A stretch of DNA of 64,000 nt from Marinimicrococcus sp033875255 (GCA_033875255.1 JAWZSN010000001.1:1-64000), one strand, 5' to 3'. Positions 35,979 through 48,856 are shown, counted from the stretch's first letter. The notes: generated by a model not told the origin, from the letters alone. Numbers and translations: made by a program.

Positions 35979-36906
35979 ACAACAGGGCATGACCGGGCAC
36001 CAGGCGCCGACGCGCGCCGGTTTCGTCGCCCTGGTGGGCGCCCCCAACGCAGGCAAGTCGAGCCTCTTGAACCGGCTGGTCGGTGCCAAGGTGTCGATCG
36101 TGTCGCCCAAGGTGCAGACGACCCGCCGGCGGATCATCGGCATCACCATGGTCGAGGGCAGCCAGGTGATGTTCGTCGACACCCCCGGCATCTTCGCGCC
36201 TTCCAAGACCAAGCGGCTCGAGCGGGCCATGGTGAGCGCTGCCTGGACCGGCGCCGGCGACGCCGATCTGGTGCTGCTGGTGGTCGACGCCAAGCGGGGG
36301 CTCGACGGTCAGACCCGCCACGTGCTGGAAGGCCTGCGCGACGTCAACCGGCCGATCATGCTGGTCTTGAACAAGATCGACCTCGTGAAGCGGACGACCC
36401 TGCTGCCGCTCATCGCCGCGCTCAACGAGGCGCACCGGTTCGAGGGCACCTGGCTGGTCTCGGCGCGCACGGGCGACGGCTGCGGGGAGATCTTGAGGGA
36501 AGTGGCCGACCGGCTGCCGGAAGGACCGTTCCTGTTTCCCGAGGATCAGCTCTCGGACCTTTCCAACCGTGCCATGGCGGCCGAGCTCACCCGCGAGAAG
36601 GTCTTCCTGCAGCTCGAGGAGGAGCTGCCCTACAGCATCACCGTCGAGACCGATCAGTGGCTCGAGAGCCCCGACGGCGAGGAGATCCGCATCGATCAGA
36701 CCGTCTATGTCATGCGCGACGGGCAGAAGGCCATCGTGCTCGGCAAGGGCGGGCGGCAGATCCGGGCGATCGGCGAGGCGGCCCGGCTCGAGCTCGAGGA
36801 GACGCTGGGCGCCCGCGTCCACCTGTTCCTGCATGTGAAGGTCCGCGAGCGCTGGCTGGAGGACCGCGAGCGCTACCGCGAGATGGGTCTCGACTACCCT
36901 GACTAG
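35971..36906 (+). CDS. era: GTPase Era
   Basis: 311 residues. Ribosome-assembly GTPase that checks the 16S rRNA 3' end. G1 GAPNAGKSSLLN, G3 DTPGIF, G4 NKID and G5 SARTGDG motifs are followed by a C-terminal KH domain (KAIVLGKGGRQIRAIGEAAR). Its start overlaps the 3' end of rnc by eight bases. Confidence 0.96.
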   Translation: MTEQQGMTGHQAPTRAGFVALVGAPNAGKSSLLNRLVGAKVSIVSPKVQTTRRRIIGITMVEGSQVMFVDTPGIFAPSKTKRLERAMVSAAWTGAGDADLVLLVVDAKRGLDGQTRHVLEGLRDVNRPIMLVLNKIDLVKRTTLLPLIAALNEAHRFEGTWLVSARTGDGCGEILREVADRLPEGPFLFPEDQLSDLSNRAMAAELTREKVFLQLEEELPYSITVETDQWLESPDGEEIRIDQTVYVMRDGQKAIVLGKGGRQIRAIGEAARLELEETLGARVHLFLHVKVRERWLEDRERYREMGLDYPD

Positions 36907-36923
36907 TGCCATGGCAAAAGCTC

Positions 36924-37661
36924 ATGGAGTGGCGTGACGAGGGGATCGTGCTGGCCGCCCGCCGCCATGGCGAGCGCGACGCCGTGGCGAGCCTGCTGAC
37001 CTTCGAGCATGGCCGCCACGCCGGTCTGGTGCGGGGCGGCGCCGGACGGCGCCTGTGGCCGCTGCTGCAGCCGGGCAACCGCCTGGAATGCGCGTGGCGG
37101 GCGCGGCTGAGCGAGCATCTGGGCGGCTTCACCGTCGAGCCGGTGCGCCTGCACGTGGCCGGCTTTCTCGAGGATCCGCTGCGCCTCGCCGCCGTCGCCT
37201 CGGCCTGCGCGCTGCTGGAAGCGGTGCTGCCTGAGCGCGACCCGCACCCGCCGCTCTATGCCGCGCTGCTGACCCTGCTGGGTCGCATGGGCGAGGCCGA
37301 TGACTGGCCGGCCGACTATGTCCGCTTCGAGCTCCTCCTGCTGGTCGAGCTGGGCTACGCCCTCGATCTGACGAGCTGTGCGGTCACCGGCAGCAGCGAG
37401 GGTCTCGCCTTCGTCTCGCCGCGCAGCGGGCGGGCCGTGAGCAGCGGGGCGGCCGAGCCCTGGGTCTCGAGGCTTCTGCCTTTGCCACCCTTTCTGATAG
37501 AAGCGGTCGACGCGGACGACGCGCAGATCGTCGACGGGCTCAGGCTTGCCGGCCACTTTCTTCGGCGGCATATCCTCGAGCCCGCCGACCGGCCGATGCC
37601 CGTCGCCCGCGATCGGCTTTCCTCCCTTCTCCAAGAGCGCTCCCAGGAGACGTCGGCATGA
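36924..37661 (+). CDS. recO: DNA repair protein RecO
   Basis: 245 residues with the conserved N-terminus MEWRDEGIVLAARRHGERDA, which decides the start over an in-frame GTG at 36906. OB-fold N-domain, helical C-domain with CAVTG where many RecO proteins keep zinc cysteines; the full four-cysteine zinc motif is not present. Loads RecA onto gapped DNA with RecR. Overlaps parC by four bases. Confidence 0.92.
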   Translation: MEWRDEGIVLAARRHGERDAVASLLTFEHGRHAGLVRGGAGRRLWPLLQPGNRLECAWRARLSEHLGGFTVEPVRLHVAGFLEDPLRLAAVASACALLEAVLPERDPHPPLYAALLTLLGRMGEADDWPADYVRFELLLLVELGYALDLTSCAVTGSSEGLAFVSPRSGRAVSSGAAEPWVSRLLPLPPFLIEAVDADDAQIVDGLRLAGHFLRRHILEPADRPMPVARDRLSSLLQERSQETSA

Positions 37662-39892
37662 GCCAGGCTGCCGCCCGGCCCGAGAACATCCGCCCGGTCA
37701 GCTTCAACGAGGCGCTCAGCGAGCGCTACCTGGCCTATGCCCTCTCGACCATCACCTCGCGCTCGCTGCCCGACGTCCGCGACGGCCTGAAGCCGGTCCA
37801 GCGGCGGCTGCTCTACGCCATGCTGCAGCTCCGCCTCGACCCCGCCAGCGGCTACAAGAAGTGTGCCCGCGTGGTGGGCGACGTGATCGGCAAGTTCCAC
37901 CCGCATGGCGACGTCGCGGTCTACGACGCCCTCGTGCGGCTCGCCCAGGAGTTCGCGCAGCGCTACCCGCTGGTCGATGGACAGGGCAATTTCGGCAATG
38001 TGGACGGCGATTCCGCTGCTGCCATGCGGTACACCGAGAGCCGCCTCACCGAGGTGGCGATGGCGCTGCTGCAGGGCATCGACGAGGACAGCGTCGATTT
38101 CCGTCCGACCTATGACGACAGCGAGAACGAGCCGGTCGTCCTGCCGGCGGCCTTCCCGAACCTGCTGGCCAACGGCTCGGCCGGAATCGCCGTGGGCATG
38201 GCGACGAGCATTCCGCCGCACAATGCCGGCGAGCTGCTGCGCGCCGTGGCATGGATGCTGGAGCACCCGGCCGAGGCGCCGCTGCCGCCGGTCGACAGGC
38301 TGCTGGAGCATGTCAGGGGGCCCGATCTGCCCACGGGCGGCATCCTCGTCGAGACGCCGGCGGTGCTGGCCGAGATGTACCGCACCGGACGCGGCAGCCT
38401 GCGCTTGCGGGCGCGCTGGGAGGTCGAGCAGCTGGCCTACGGCCAGTATCAGCTGGTGGTGACGGAAATTCCCTACCAGGTGCAGAAGTCGCGGCTGGTG
38501 GAACGGCTGGCCGAGCTGCTGGCCGCCAAGAAGGTGCCGCTCCTGGGCGATCTGCGCGACGAATCGGCGGAGACCGTGCGGATCGTGCTGCAGCCCAGGA
38601 GCCGCGGCGTGCAGCCCGAGCTGCTGATGGAGCAGCTGTTCCGCGCCAGTGACCTCGAGGTGCGGCTGGCGGTCAACATGAACGTTCTGGACGGCACCGG
38701 CACGCCGCGGGTGATGAGCCTGGCCGAGATGCTCCAGGCCTTCATCGACCACCGGATGGAGGTGCTGGTTCGCCGCACCAATTTCCGGCTGGGCAAGATC
38801 GCCGACCGGCTGGAGCTCCTCGAGGGCTACCTCAAGGCTTTCCTCGACATCGACCGGGTGATCCGCATCATCCGCGACTCCGACGAGCCCAAGCCCGAGC
38901 TGATCGCTGCCTTCGAGCTCACCGAGCGGCAGGCCGAGGCGATCCTCAATCTCCGTCTGCGCAACCTTCGAAAGCTCGAGGAGATGGCGCTCAGGAAGGA
39001 GCACGATGCGCTGCTGGCCGAGCAGGGCGAGCTGCAGGGCCTTCTTGCCAGCGAGCCCAAGCGCCGCAAGACGCTGCGTGCCGAGATGCTCGAGGGCGTG
39101 CGCCGGTTCGGCGGCGGGCCGCTCGGGCGGCGTCGCACGGAGCTGGGGGAGGCGCCAAGCGTCGACGTCGAGCTGCTCGAGGCGCCGGTCGAGCGCTTTC
39201 CGGTGACCGTGGTGCTCTCCGAGAAGGGCTGGATCCGCGCGCAGCGCGGCCATATCGAGAAGCCGGGCGAGATCAAGTACAAGGACGGTGACGCCGAGCG
39301 CTTCGTGCTGCGCGCCCAGAGCAGCGACAAGCTGCTCCTGCTCACCAGTGACGGGCGCTGCTTCCAGCTCGCCGCCGACAAGCTACCGAGCGGCCGCGGC
39401 CACGGCGAGCCGCTGGCCCTGCTGGTGGACCTTCCCAAGGGCGCCGAGGTGTTGGCGCTGCGCGTCTACCGGCCGGACGGGCGCCTCGTGGTCGGCACTG
39501 CGCAGGGCAGGGGCTTCGTCGCGGTTGAGAAGGACATCGCCGCCCAGACCCGCGCCGGGCGGCAGGTAGTCAACGTCGCCGAGGGTGACCGGCTGGTGGC
39601 GCTGGCGCCGGTCGAGGGCGACCTGGTGGCGACCGTCGGCAACAATCACAAGATTCTCATCTTCAGGCTGGACGAGCTGCCGGAGATGGCGCGTGGCCGC
39701 GGGGTCATCCTCCAGCGCTTCAAGGACGCCGAGCTCACCGACCTCGTCACCCTGACCGAGCAGAGCGGTCTGGTGTGGCAGGCCAACGGCCAACAGCGGC
39801 AGTATCGCGAGCTGGGGGGGTATATGGGCAAGCGGGGCGGCACCGGGCGCCTGGCGCCGCGCGGCTTCCCCAAGACCGACCGCTTCAGCTAG
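37658..39892 (+). CDS. parC: DNA topoisomerase IV subunit A ParC
   Basis: 744 residues. DNA-cleaving subunit with the active-site Tyr125 (AMRYTESRLT), the GRDGLKPVQRR-like N-terminal segment, a coiled-coil region (about 390–480) and a C-terminal beta-pinwheel. The quinolone-region reads KFHPHGDVAVYDALV, with Val where E. coli ParC has Ser80. Together with ParE, encoded elsewhere, it unlinks daughter chromosomes. Last gene of the lepB–rnc–era–recO–parC block. Confidence 0.94.
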   Translation: MSQAAARPENIRPVSFNEALSERYLAYALSTITSRSLPDVRDGLKPVQRRLLYAMLQLRLDPASGYKKCARVVGDVIGKFHPHGDVAVYDALVRLAQEFAQRYPLVDGQGNFGNVDGDSAAAMRYTESRLTEVAMALLQGIDEDSVDFRPTYDDSENEPVVLPAAFPNLLANGSAGIAVGMATSIPPHNAGELLRAVAWMLEHPAEAPLPPVDRLLEHVRGPDLPTGGILVETPAVLAEMYRTGRGSLRLRARWEVEQLAYGQYQLVVTEIPYQVQKSRLVERLAELLAAKKVPLLGDLRDESAETVRIVLQPRSRGVQPELLMEQLFRASDLEVRLAVNMNVLDGTGTPRVMSLAEMLQAFIDHRMEVLVRRTNFRLGKIADRLELLEGYLKAFLDIDRVIRIIRDSDEPKPELIAAFELTERQAEAILNLRLRNLRKLEEMALRKEHDALLAEQGELQGLLASEPKRRKTLRAEMLEGVRRFGGGPLGRRRTELGEAPSVDVELLEAPVERFPVTVVLSEKGWIRAQRGHIEKPGEIKYKDGDAERFVLRAQSSDKLLLLTSDGRCFQLAADKLPSGRGHGEPLALLVDLPKGAEVLALRVYRPDGRLVVGTAQGRGFVAVEKDIAAQTRAGRQVVNVAEGDRLVALAPVEGDLVATVGNNHKILIFRLDELPEMARGRGVILQRFKDAELTDLVTLTEQSGLVWQANGQQRQYRELGGYMGKRGGTGRLAPRGFPKTDRFS

Positions 39893-40371
39893 AGCGGTTC
39901 CCGATCGTCTGGAGTGCCTCCACCAGACGAGCATCGCAAGCTGCCGTGCGGCGGCGGCTGAGGATGACAGGGAGCAGCGCGACGCCGTTGCCGCGGAGCC
40001 GCTCGGGCCGCTACGCGCGGCCGCCCTCCTGCGCCTTCGGTCGATGGGCGGTGATCGGGACAACTTCCCTGCCTCGTGTCGAGGCGGCAGCCGTCGCCCT
40101 GCGCTCTACTGCCTGGGTCCAGCGGGGCAACAGAATGCCGCCCCGGCAGGACCGCCGGGAGGGAGGAGCCTATGGTTGGCGCTCACTACGGCCAACTGAT
40201 CGCTAACGATGGCAAAAAGCCTCGCGCCGCGCCGCGATACTGTCTCGCCGGCCGCCCGGGCCTCCGGCTCCTTCGTGGCAGCCGATCACGACGTCGGCAT
40301 GGCTCGCGCCGGTGTGACTTGCCGTGGTGTGGCAGCAGCTCTAGCTGGCAGCAGAGCCAGGGGAGATCGTC
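39893..40371. other. 479-bp spacer, no supported gene
   Basis: Open frames here lack family features. Just after parC, GTCTGG/CCAGAC can form a hairpin (about 39908–39929) without a T-run. Around 40200 the word caaaaagcctcgcgccgcgcc is a weak match to the GC-rich dispersed repeat seen at four other sites, too weak to count as a copy. Confidence 0.5.
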
Positions 40372-41349
40372 ATGCTGACGCGCGTGCGCCGGAGCTGGGA
40401 GATGAGGGAGGGGGTCGCCACCGACGAGGCGGTCTATCTCCGCCGCAGAGCCTTCATGACCGGCGTGGCGGCAGCGCCGCTGGTCCTCTCCGCAGCCGGC
40501 CGCGCGCTGCTGGCAGCATCGCCCGAGGGAGTAGCCGGCGAGCTTTATCCGGCCGCCCGGAACACCGCCTGGACCCTCGATCGTCCGCTGACGGCGGAGG
40601 GGCCCGTAACCAGCTTCAACAATTTCTACGAATTCGGCGGCTCGAAGCGGATCGCTGGTGCCGCCCAGGCGCTGAAGCTAGAGCCCTGGGCGGTCACTAT
40701 CGACGGACTGGTGGAAAAGCCGGTCACCCTCGACGTCGAGGATCTTATCCGCAAGATGCCGCTGGAAGAGCGGCTCTACCGGCACCGCTGCGTCGAGGCG
40801 TGGGCCATGGCTGTGCCGTGGACGGGCTTTCCCCTCAAGGCCCTGCTCGACCTCGCGCGGCCGCTCGGCAGCGCGAAATATCTGCGTATGGAGACCTTCC
40901 ACGACCCCGACGTGGCGCCCGGTCAGCGCAGCGTTCTGGGCTTTCTCTTCGACTATCCGTGGCCCTACGTGGAGGGGCTCACCATGGCCGAGGCGGCCAA
41001 CGAGCTCGCCTTCATCGGTACGGGGCTCTACGGCAAGCCGATGCCCAAGCAGAACGGCGCGCCGCTGCGGCTGGTCACGCCCTGGAAGTACGGCTTCAAG
41101 TCCGTCAAGTCGCTGGTGCGCTTCAGCTTCACCGAAGAGCGGCCGAAGGGCTTTTGGGAGATCGTGCAGGGCAGCGAGTACGGGTTTTGGGCCAACGTCA
41201 ATCCGGCCGTGCCGCATCCACGCTGGTCCCAGGCCGAGGAGGAGATGCTGGGCACCGGCGAGCGCCGGCCGACGCAGCTCTTCAACGGCTATGGCGAGCA
41301 GGTGGCCCACCTGTACGAGGGTCTCGCCGACGAGCCTCTCTATATGTGA
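40372..41349 (+). CDS. msrP: Protein-methionine-sulfoxide reductase catalytic subunit MsrP (YedY)
   Basis: 325 residues. Periplasmic molybdenum-cofactor enzyme that repairs oxidised methionine in envelope proteins. A twin-arginine signal (LRRRAFMTG then a hydrophobic run) is near residues 24–50. The molybdenum-ligating Cys is in YRHRCVEAWAMAVPW. AGGGGAG precedes the ATG. The haem membrane partner MsrQ, usually adjacent, is not next to it; the gene is followed by a non-coding region with a structured RNA candidate. Confidence 0.93.
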   Translation: MLTRVRRSWEMREGVATDEAVYLRRRAFMTGVAAAPLVLSAAGRALLAASPEGVAGELYPAARNTAWTLDRPLTAEGPVTSFNNFYEFGGSKRIAGAAQALKLEPWAVTIDGLVEKPVTLDVEDLIRKMPLEERLYRHRCVEAWAMAVPWTGFPLKALLDLARPLGSAKYLRMETFHDPDVAPGQRSVLGFLFDYPWPYVEGLTMAEAANELAFIGTGLYGKPMPKQNGAPLRLVTPWKYGFKSVKSLVRFSFTEERPKGFWEIVQGSEYGFWANVNPAVPHPRWSQAEEEMLGTGERRPTQLFNGYGEQVAHLYEGLADEPLYM

Positions 41350-41461
41350 GAAAGCCGCCGGGCGTGCCGACGGCGCTCTCTGCGAGGGGCCCGGCGGCCC
41401 GCGCTTGACCGGCAACCATCGGTTGCCTATAAAGGTGCGACAATTTGCTTCGGCCCAGCCG

Positions 41462-41489
41462 AAAAAAAAAGCCGGGTCAGAAACCCGGC
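41462..41489 (-). terminator. Intrinsic terminator, minus strand
   Basis: Stem GCCGGGT/ACCCGGC (41489–41483 with 41477–41471), 5-base loop, followed in minus-strand direction by nine T residues (41470–41462). Ends the small-RNA candidate and/or the lysR transcript. Confidence 0.85.
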
Positions 41490-41620
41490 CAAGTAGATCA
41501 GGGAGGCTAGACGTCTGGAAACGCAGAAGCTCGGGGCTTCTGCAGGTCCAGGCCATCGGCCCGAACCAGCGCCGGTAAACCGGCACCGCGGCGAGGGCGT
41601 CCAGAACCGCACCCTTGCCT
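41462..41620 (-). ncRNA. Candidate structured small RNA upstream of a strong terminator
   Basis: About 160 nt between lysR and msrP on the minus strand, with no coding features. In transcript order it holds hairpins at 41584–41571 (GCCGGT/ACCGGC), 41567–41545 (10 bp, 3-base loop) and 41543–41523 (GCAGAAGC/GCTTCTGC). TCTGGA (41605–41600) pairing with TCCAGA (41519–41514) encloses all three. An unpaired CCTCCC (41506–41501) follows, then the terminator. A promoter candidate starts it near 41620. It matches no RNA I recognise (not SRP, tmRNA or RNase P). It could instead be the lysR 3' region. Confidence 0.6.
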
Positions 41621-41627
41621 TACCCTA

Positions 41628-41655
41628 AAGATAGTGTGCTACCGGCGTTTTGCCA
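41628..41655 (-). promoter_or_regulatory. Sigma-70-like promoter candidate for the small RNA
   Basis: Minus strand TGGCAA (41655–41650), 16-bp spacer, TATCTT (41633–41628). Predicted start is near 41620, just before the first structured segment. It lies inside the region after the lysR stop, so the RNA would be transcribed independently of lysR. Confidence 0.45.
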
Positions 41656-41668
41656 CCCCGGGCAGGGA

Positions 41669-41695
41669 CATTCCGGAAGGATTTTCTCCGGAATG
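41669..41695. repeat. Perfect 9-bp inverted repeat CATTCCGGA–N9–TCCGGAATG
   Basis: Sits 17 bp after the lysR stop and directly upstream of the small-RNA promoter candidate. No T-run follows on either strand, so it may be a protein-binding site or a processing hairpin rather than a terminator. Confidence 0.6.
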
Positions 41696-41712
41696 CCCAT
41701 GCTGGCGCGGTG

Positions 41713-42618
41713 CTACCAGACCGGCTGCGCGGCGACCTTCTCGAGAAGGAAGTCGCGGAACACGGCGACGCGCTTGGAGCTGCGCAGCTCCTCGGGATAG
41801 ACGAAATACGCGCTGAAGCTGGGGCCGTCGACCGACGGCAGGAGGCACTGGAGCCGGCCGCTGGAGGTTGCCAGATAGTCGGGTAGCGAGGCGAGGCCCA
41901 GACCGCTCTCGGCGGCGCGCAGCATGCCGTAGACATTGTTGATGAGCAGCGAGGCCTCGCGCGGCTTCACGTTCTCCAGTTCCTCGCGTCCCGCGAAGAG
42001 GATCCAGTTGAGAGGAGCGATCACGCCCGGGCTTTCCTCGCTGTAAGCGATGAGCCGGTGGTCGTCGAGATCGGCCGTCGTCTCGGGCATGCCGTGCCGC
42101 TCGACATAGGCGGGCGAGCCGTAGATGTGGGTATGGACGGTCATCAGACGGCGCTGGATCAGGTCGGCCTGGGTCGGCCGCTGCATCCGCACCGCCACAT
42201 CGGCCTGCCGCATGCTGAGGTCGACCTCGCCGTCGGTCACCAGCAGCGACACTGTGATCTCGGGATAGCGGTCGAGGAACTCGGCCAGATGCGAGGTCAG
42301 CCACACCGTGCCGACGCCCACCGTCGTGCTGATCCGCAGATGGCCAGCCGGCACGTCCCGGCTCTCGCGCAGCGCGGTCTGTGCTGCCGCCATGCGTTTG
42401 GCGACCTCGCGGGCCGTCTCCAGCAGGATCTCGCCCTGCTCGGTGAGCACCAGACCGCGAGCGTGCCGATGGAACAGCGGCGAGCCCAGATCTTCCTCGA
42501 GAGCACCTATCTGGCGGCTGATCGCGGACTGGCTCAGCCCCAGCCGATCCGCCGCGCGCGTGAAGCTCCCGGCTTCCGCAACCACGTGGAAGATGCGGAC
42601 CCGGTCCCAGTCGATCAT
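41713..42618 (-). CDS. LysR-family transcriptional regulator
   Basis: 301 residues. N-terminal winged helix (RVRIFHVVAEAGSFTRAADR; LSQSAISRQIGALEEDLGSPLF) and a C-terminal periplasmic-binding-like effector domain. It lies 40 bp downstream of trxB on the same strand and could be co-transcribed, or regulate the neighbouring small-RNA candidate or msrP; the target is unknown. The TrxB association hints at redox control but there is no conserved OxyR cysteine pair. Confidence 0.88.
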   Translation of the reverse strand: MIDWDRVRIFHVVAEAGSFTRAADRLGLSQSAISRQIGALEEDLGSPLFHRHARGLVLTEQGEILLETAREVAKRMAAAQTALRESRDVPAGHLRISTTVGVGTVWLTSHLAEFLDRYPEITVSLLVTDGEVDLSMRQADVAVRMQRPTQADLIQRRLMTVHTHIYGSPAYVERHGMPETTADLDDHRLIAYSEESPGVIAPLNWILFAGREELENVKPREASLLINNVYGMLRAAESGLGLASLPDYLATSSGRLQCLLPSVDGPSFSAYFVYPEELRSSKRVAVFRDFLLEKVAAQPVW

Positions 42619-42658
42619 TCAGCCACCTGCCTTGTCGTCTTGTCGTTGAGAGGCCGTC

Positions 42659-43618
42659 TCAGCCGCCGGACGCGAGCTCCAGCTCCGCCAGGTACTTCTC
42701 CGCCTCCAGCGCGGCCATGCACCCTGTGCCGGCTGCGGTGACCGCCTGACGGAAAACCTTGTCCTGGACGTCGCCCGCCGCGAAGACGCCATCGACGCTC
42801 GTTCTTGTACTATCAGCGGCTGTAACGATATACCCCTCGCCGTCCATGGCAAGCTGCCCCTTGAACAGTGCGGTCGCCGGGTCGTGGCCAATCGCCACGA
42901 ACAGCCCCTCGACCGCCTGCTCGCGCAGCTCGCCCGAAGGAACGTGGCGCAGACGCAGCCCGGTCACGCCGAGCGGCGCCTCGGTGCCCAGCACCTCCTC
43001 CACGACATGATCCCACAAGACCTCGATCTTCGGGTTCCTGAGCAGGCGCTCTTGGAGGATTTTCTCGGCACGCAGCGAGTCACGGCGATGGATCAGCGTC
43101 ACCTTGCTGCACATCTGCGCCAGATAGAGCGCCTCCTCGACCGCGGTGTTACCGCCGCCGACCACCGCCACGGGCTTGTCGCGGAAGAAGAAGCCGTCGC
43201 AGGTGGCGCAGGCCGAGACGCCGAAGCCCTGGAAGCGCTGCTCGCTGGGCAGGCCCAGCCAGCGCGCCTGGGCGCCGGTGGCGATGACCAGCGCGTCGCA
43301 GGTGAGGACCGCACCACTGTCGAGGTGGCAGCGGAACGGTCTGACATCGAGCTCGACGCTGGTCACCACGTCGAACAGCAGCTCGGTGCCGCAGCGCTCC
43401 GCCTGTTTGGCCATCTGCTCCATGAGCCAGGGGCCCATGATCGGCTCGGCGAAGCCCGGATAGTTCTCGACGTCGGTGGTGATCGACAGCTGACCGCCGC
43501 TCTGCAGGCCCTGTACGAGCACCGGTGCGAGGCTGGCGCGCGCCGCGTAGACGGCGGCGGTGTAGCCTGCCGGGCCGGAGCCGACGATCAGCAGGCGGAC
43601 GTGACGGGCAGCCGACAT
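42659..43618 (-). CDS. trxB: Thioredoxin-disulfide reductase
   Basis: 319 residues. FAD/NADPH enzyme that reduces thioredoxin. FAD motif GSGPAGYTAAVYAARA, redox pair CATC in SACATCDGFF, NADPH motif GGGNTAVEEA and the C-terminal GVFAAGDVQD block are all present. Lies downstream of greA on the same strand, separated by an 88-bp G-rich gap. Confidence 0.95.
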   Translation of the reverse strand: MSAARHVRLLIVGSGPAGYTAAVYAARASLAPVLVQGLQSGGQLSITTDVENYPGFAEPIMGPWLMEQMAKQAERCGTELLFDVVTSVELDVRPFRCHLDSGAVLTCDALVIATGAQARWLGLPSEQRFQGFGVSACATCDGFFFRDKPVAVVGGGNTAVEEALYLAQMCSKVTLIHRRDSLRAEKILQERLLRNPKIEVLWDHVVEEVLGTEAPLGVTGLRLRHVPSGELREQAVEGLFVAIGHDPATALFKGQLAMDGEGYIVTAADSTRTSVDGVFAAGDVQDKVFRQAVTAAGTGCMAALEAEKYLAELELASGG

Positions 43619-43640
43619 CGAGAACGCTCTCTCAAAGACC

Positions 43641-43696
43641 GGGGTGGGCGGGGGCCGGGGTGGGCCGGCTCACGAACCGGGATGGGCGGGGGTGGG
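43641..43696 (+). other. Two G-quadruplex-forming motifs in the greA–trxB gap
   Basis: GGGG-T-GGG-C-GGGGG-CC-GGGG-T-GGG (43641–43664) and GGG-AT-GGG-C-GGGGG-T-GGG (43679–43696) each satisfy the four-run rule. The G-rich strand is the plus strand, so it is the template strand for trxB transcription, just upstream of its start. Confidence 0.6.
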
Positions 43697-43706
43697 CCGA
43701 CCGGCC

Positions 43707-44183
43707 TCACCCATACTTGACCTCGAGGATCTCGAAGTAGCGGACGCCGCGCGGCGTGGTCACCTCGATAGTGTCGCCGGCTTCCTTGCCGAGCATCGCC
43801 TGGGCGACCGGCGAGGCGATCGACAGCAGACCCTTGGCGATCTCCGACTCCTCGGGACCGACGATCTGGTAGGCGACCTCCTCGTCGGTCTCCTCATCGA
43901 CCAGCCGGACCCGGGCGCCGAAGAGCACCTTGGAGCCCGAGAGCTGCTTGATATCGATGATCTCGGCGCGGCCGAGCTTGTCCTCGAGCTCGATGACCCG
44001 GCCCTCGATGAAACCCTGGCGTTCCCGTGCCGCGTGATACTCGGCGTTCTCGGAAAGGTCCCCATGAGCGCGCGCCTCGGCGATCGCCACGATCACGGCA
44101 GGCCGCTCTTCGCTCTTGAGACGCTTCAGCTCGGCACTGAGGCGTGCATGCCCTTCGGGAGTCATCGGGATCTTGTTGGACAT
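43707..44183 (-). CDS. greA: Transcription elongation factor GreA
   Basis: 158 residues. Rescues backtracked RNA polymerase by stimulating transcript cleavage. The N-terminal coiled coil carries the acidic tip (ARAHGDLSENAEYHAARERQ) and the C-terminal FKBP-like domain ends SPVAQAMLGKEAGDTIEV. MSNKIPMTPEGHARL is the usual start. Follows carB on the same strand after a strong terminator. Confidence 0.96.
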   Translation of the reverse strand: MSNKIPMTPEGHARLSAELKRLKSEERPAVIVAIAEARAHGDLSENAEYHAARERQGFIEGRVIELEDKLGRAEIIDIKQLSGSKVLFGARVRLVDEETDEEVAYQIVGPEESEIAKGLLSIASPVAQAMLGKEAGDTIEVTTPRGVRYFEILEVKYG

Positions 44184-44210
44184 GGCCCTGCCAATTTCAC
44201 GGTTGGCGAC

Positions 44211-44248
44211 AAAAAAATACCGAGCCGGCGGCCATTACAGCCGCCGGC
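44211..44248 (-). terminator. Intrinsic terminator after carB
   Basis: Minus strand stem GCCGGCGGC/GCCGCCGGC (44248–44240 with 44232–44224), 7-base loop, then TCGGTA and seven T residues (44217–44211). Ends the carA–carB transcript eight bases after the carB stop and 28 bp before greA. Confidence 0.88.
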
Positions 44249-44256
44249 GCGGGATC

Positions 44257-47514
<3,258 letters not shown>

Positions 47515-47520
47515 GGGAGA

Positions 47521-48678
<1,158 letters not shown>

Positions 48679-48750
48679 AGCGGATCTGATTCCGAATGTT
48701 CGGACGTGGGAAGGGCGAGTGCCACCGGAGCAGGGCTCGCGATTGCGGCG

Positions 48751-48778
48751 GTTGTAACACCAGCGGCCTTGCCGTCAA
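48751..48778 (-). promoter_or_regulatory. Sigma-70-like promoter of carAB
   Basis: Minus strand TTGACG (48778–48773), 16-bp spacer, TACAAC (48756–48751). Predicted transcript start is about 66 bases before the carA ATG at 48678. No Shine–Dalgarno-like or attenuator hairpin was evident in the short leader. Confidence 0.6.
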
Positions 48779-48856
48779 GCAAGGCTTCCCTCTCAAGACA
48801 GTTTCGGCAGCGCCGGCCGATTCGCGGTACCCTGATGGTGCCGCGGCATCAAAGGC

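Noticed and set aside
39893..40371. A small gene between parC and msrP
   Set aside because: Several short frames exist, but none has a ribosome binding site together with recognisable protein character.
41462..41640. Identification of the structured region as SRP RNA, tmRNA or RNase P RNA
   Set aside because: The diagnostic core sequences of these RNAs (for example the SRP GGAAGCAGCC loop or the RNase P GAGGAAAGUC core) are absent. 6S RNA was considered, but the ends do not pair into one long rod.
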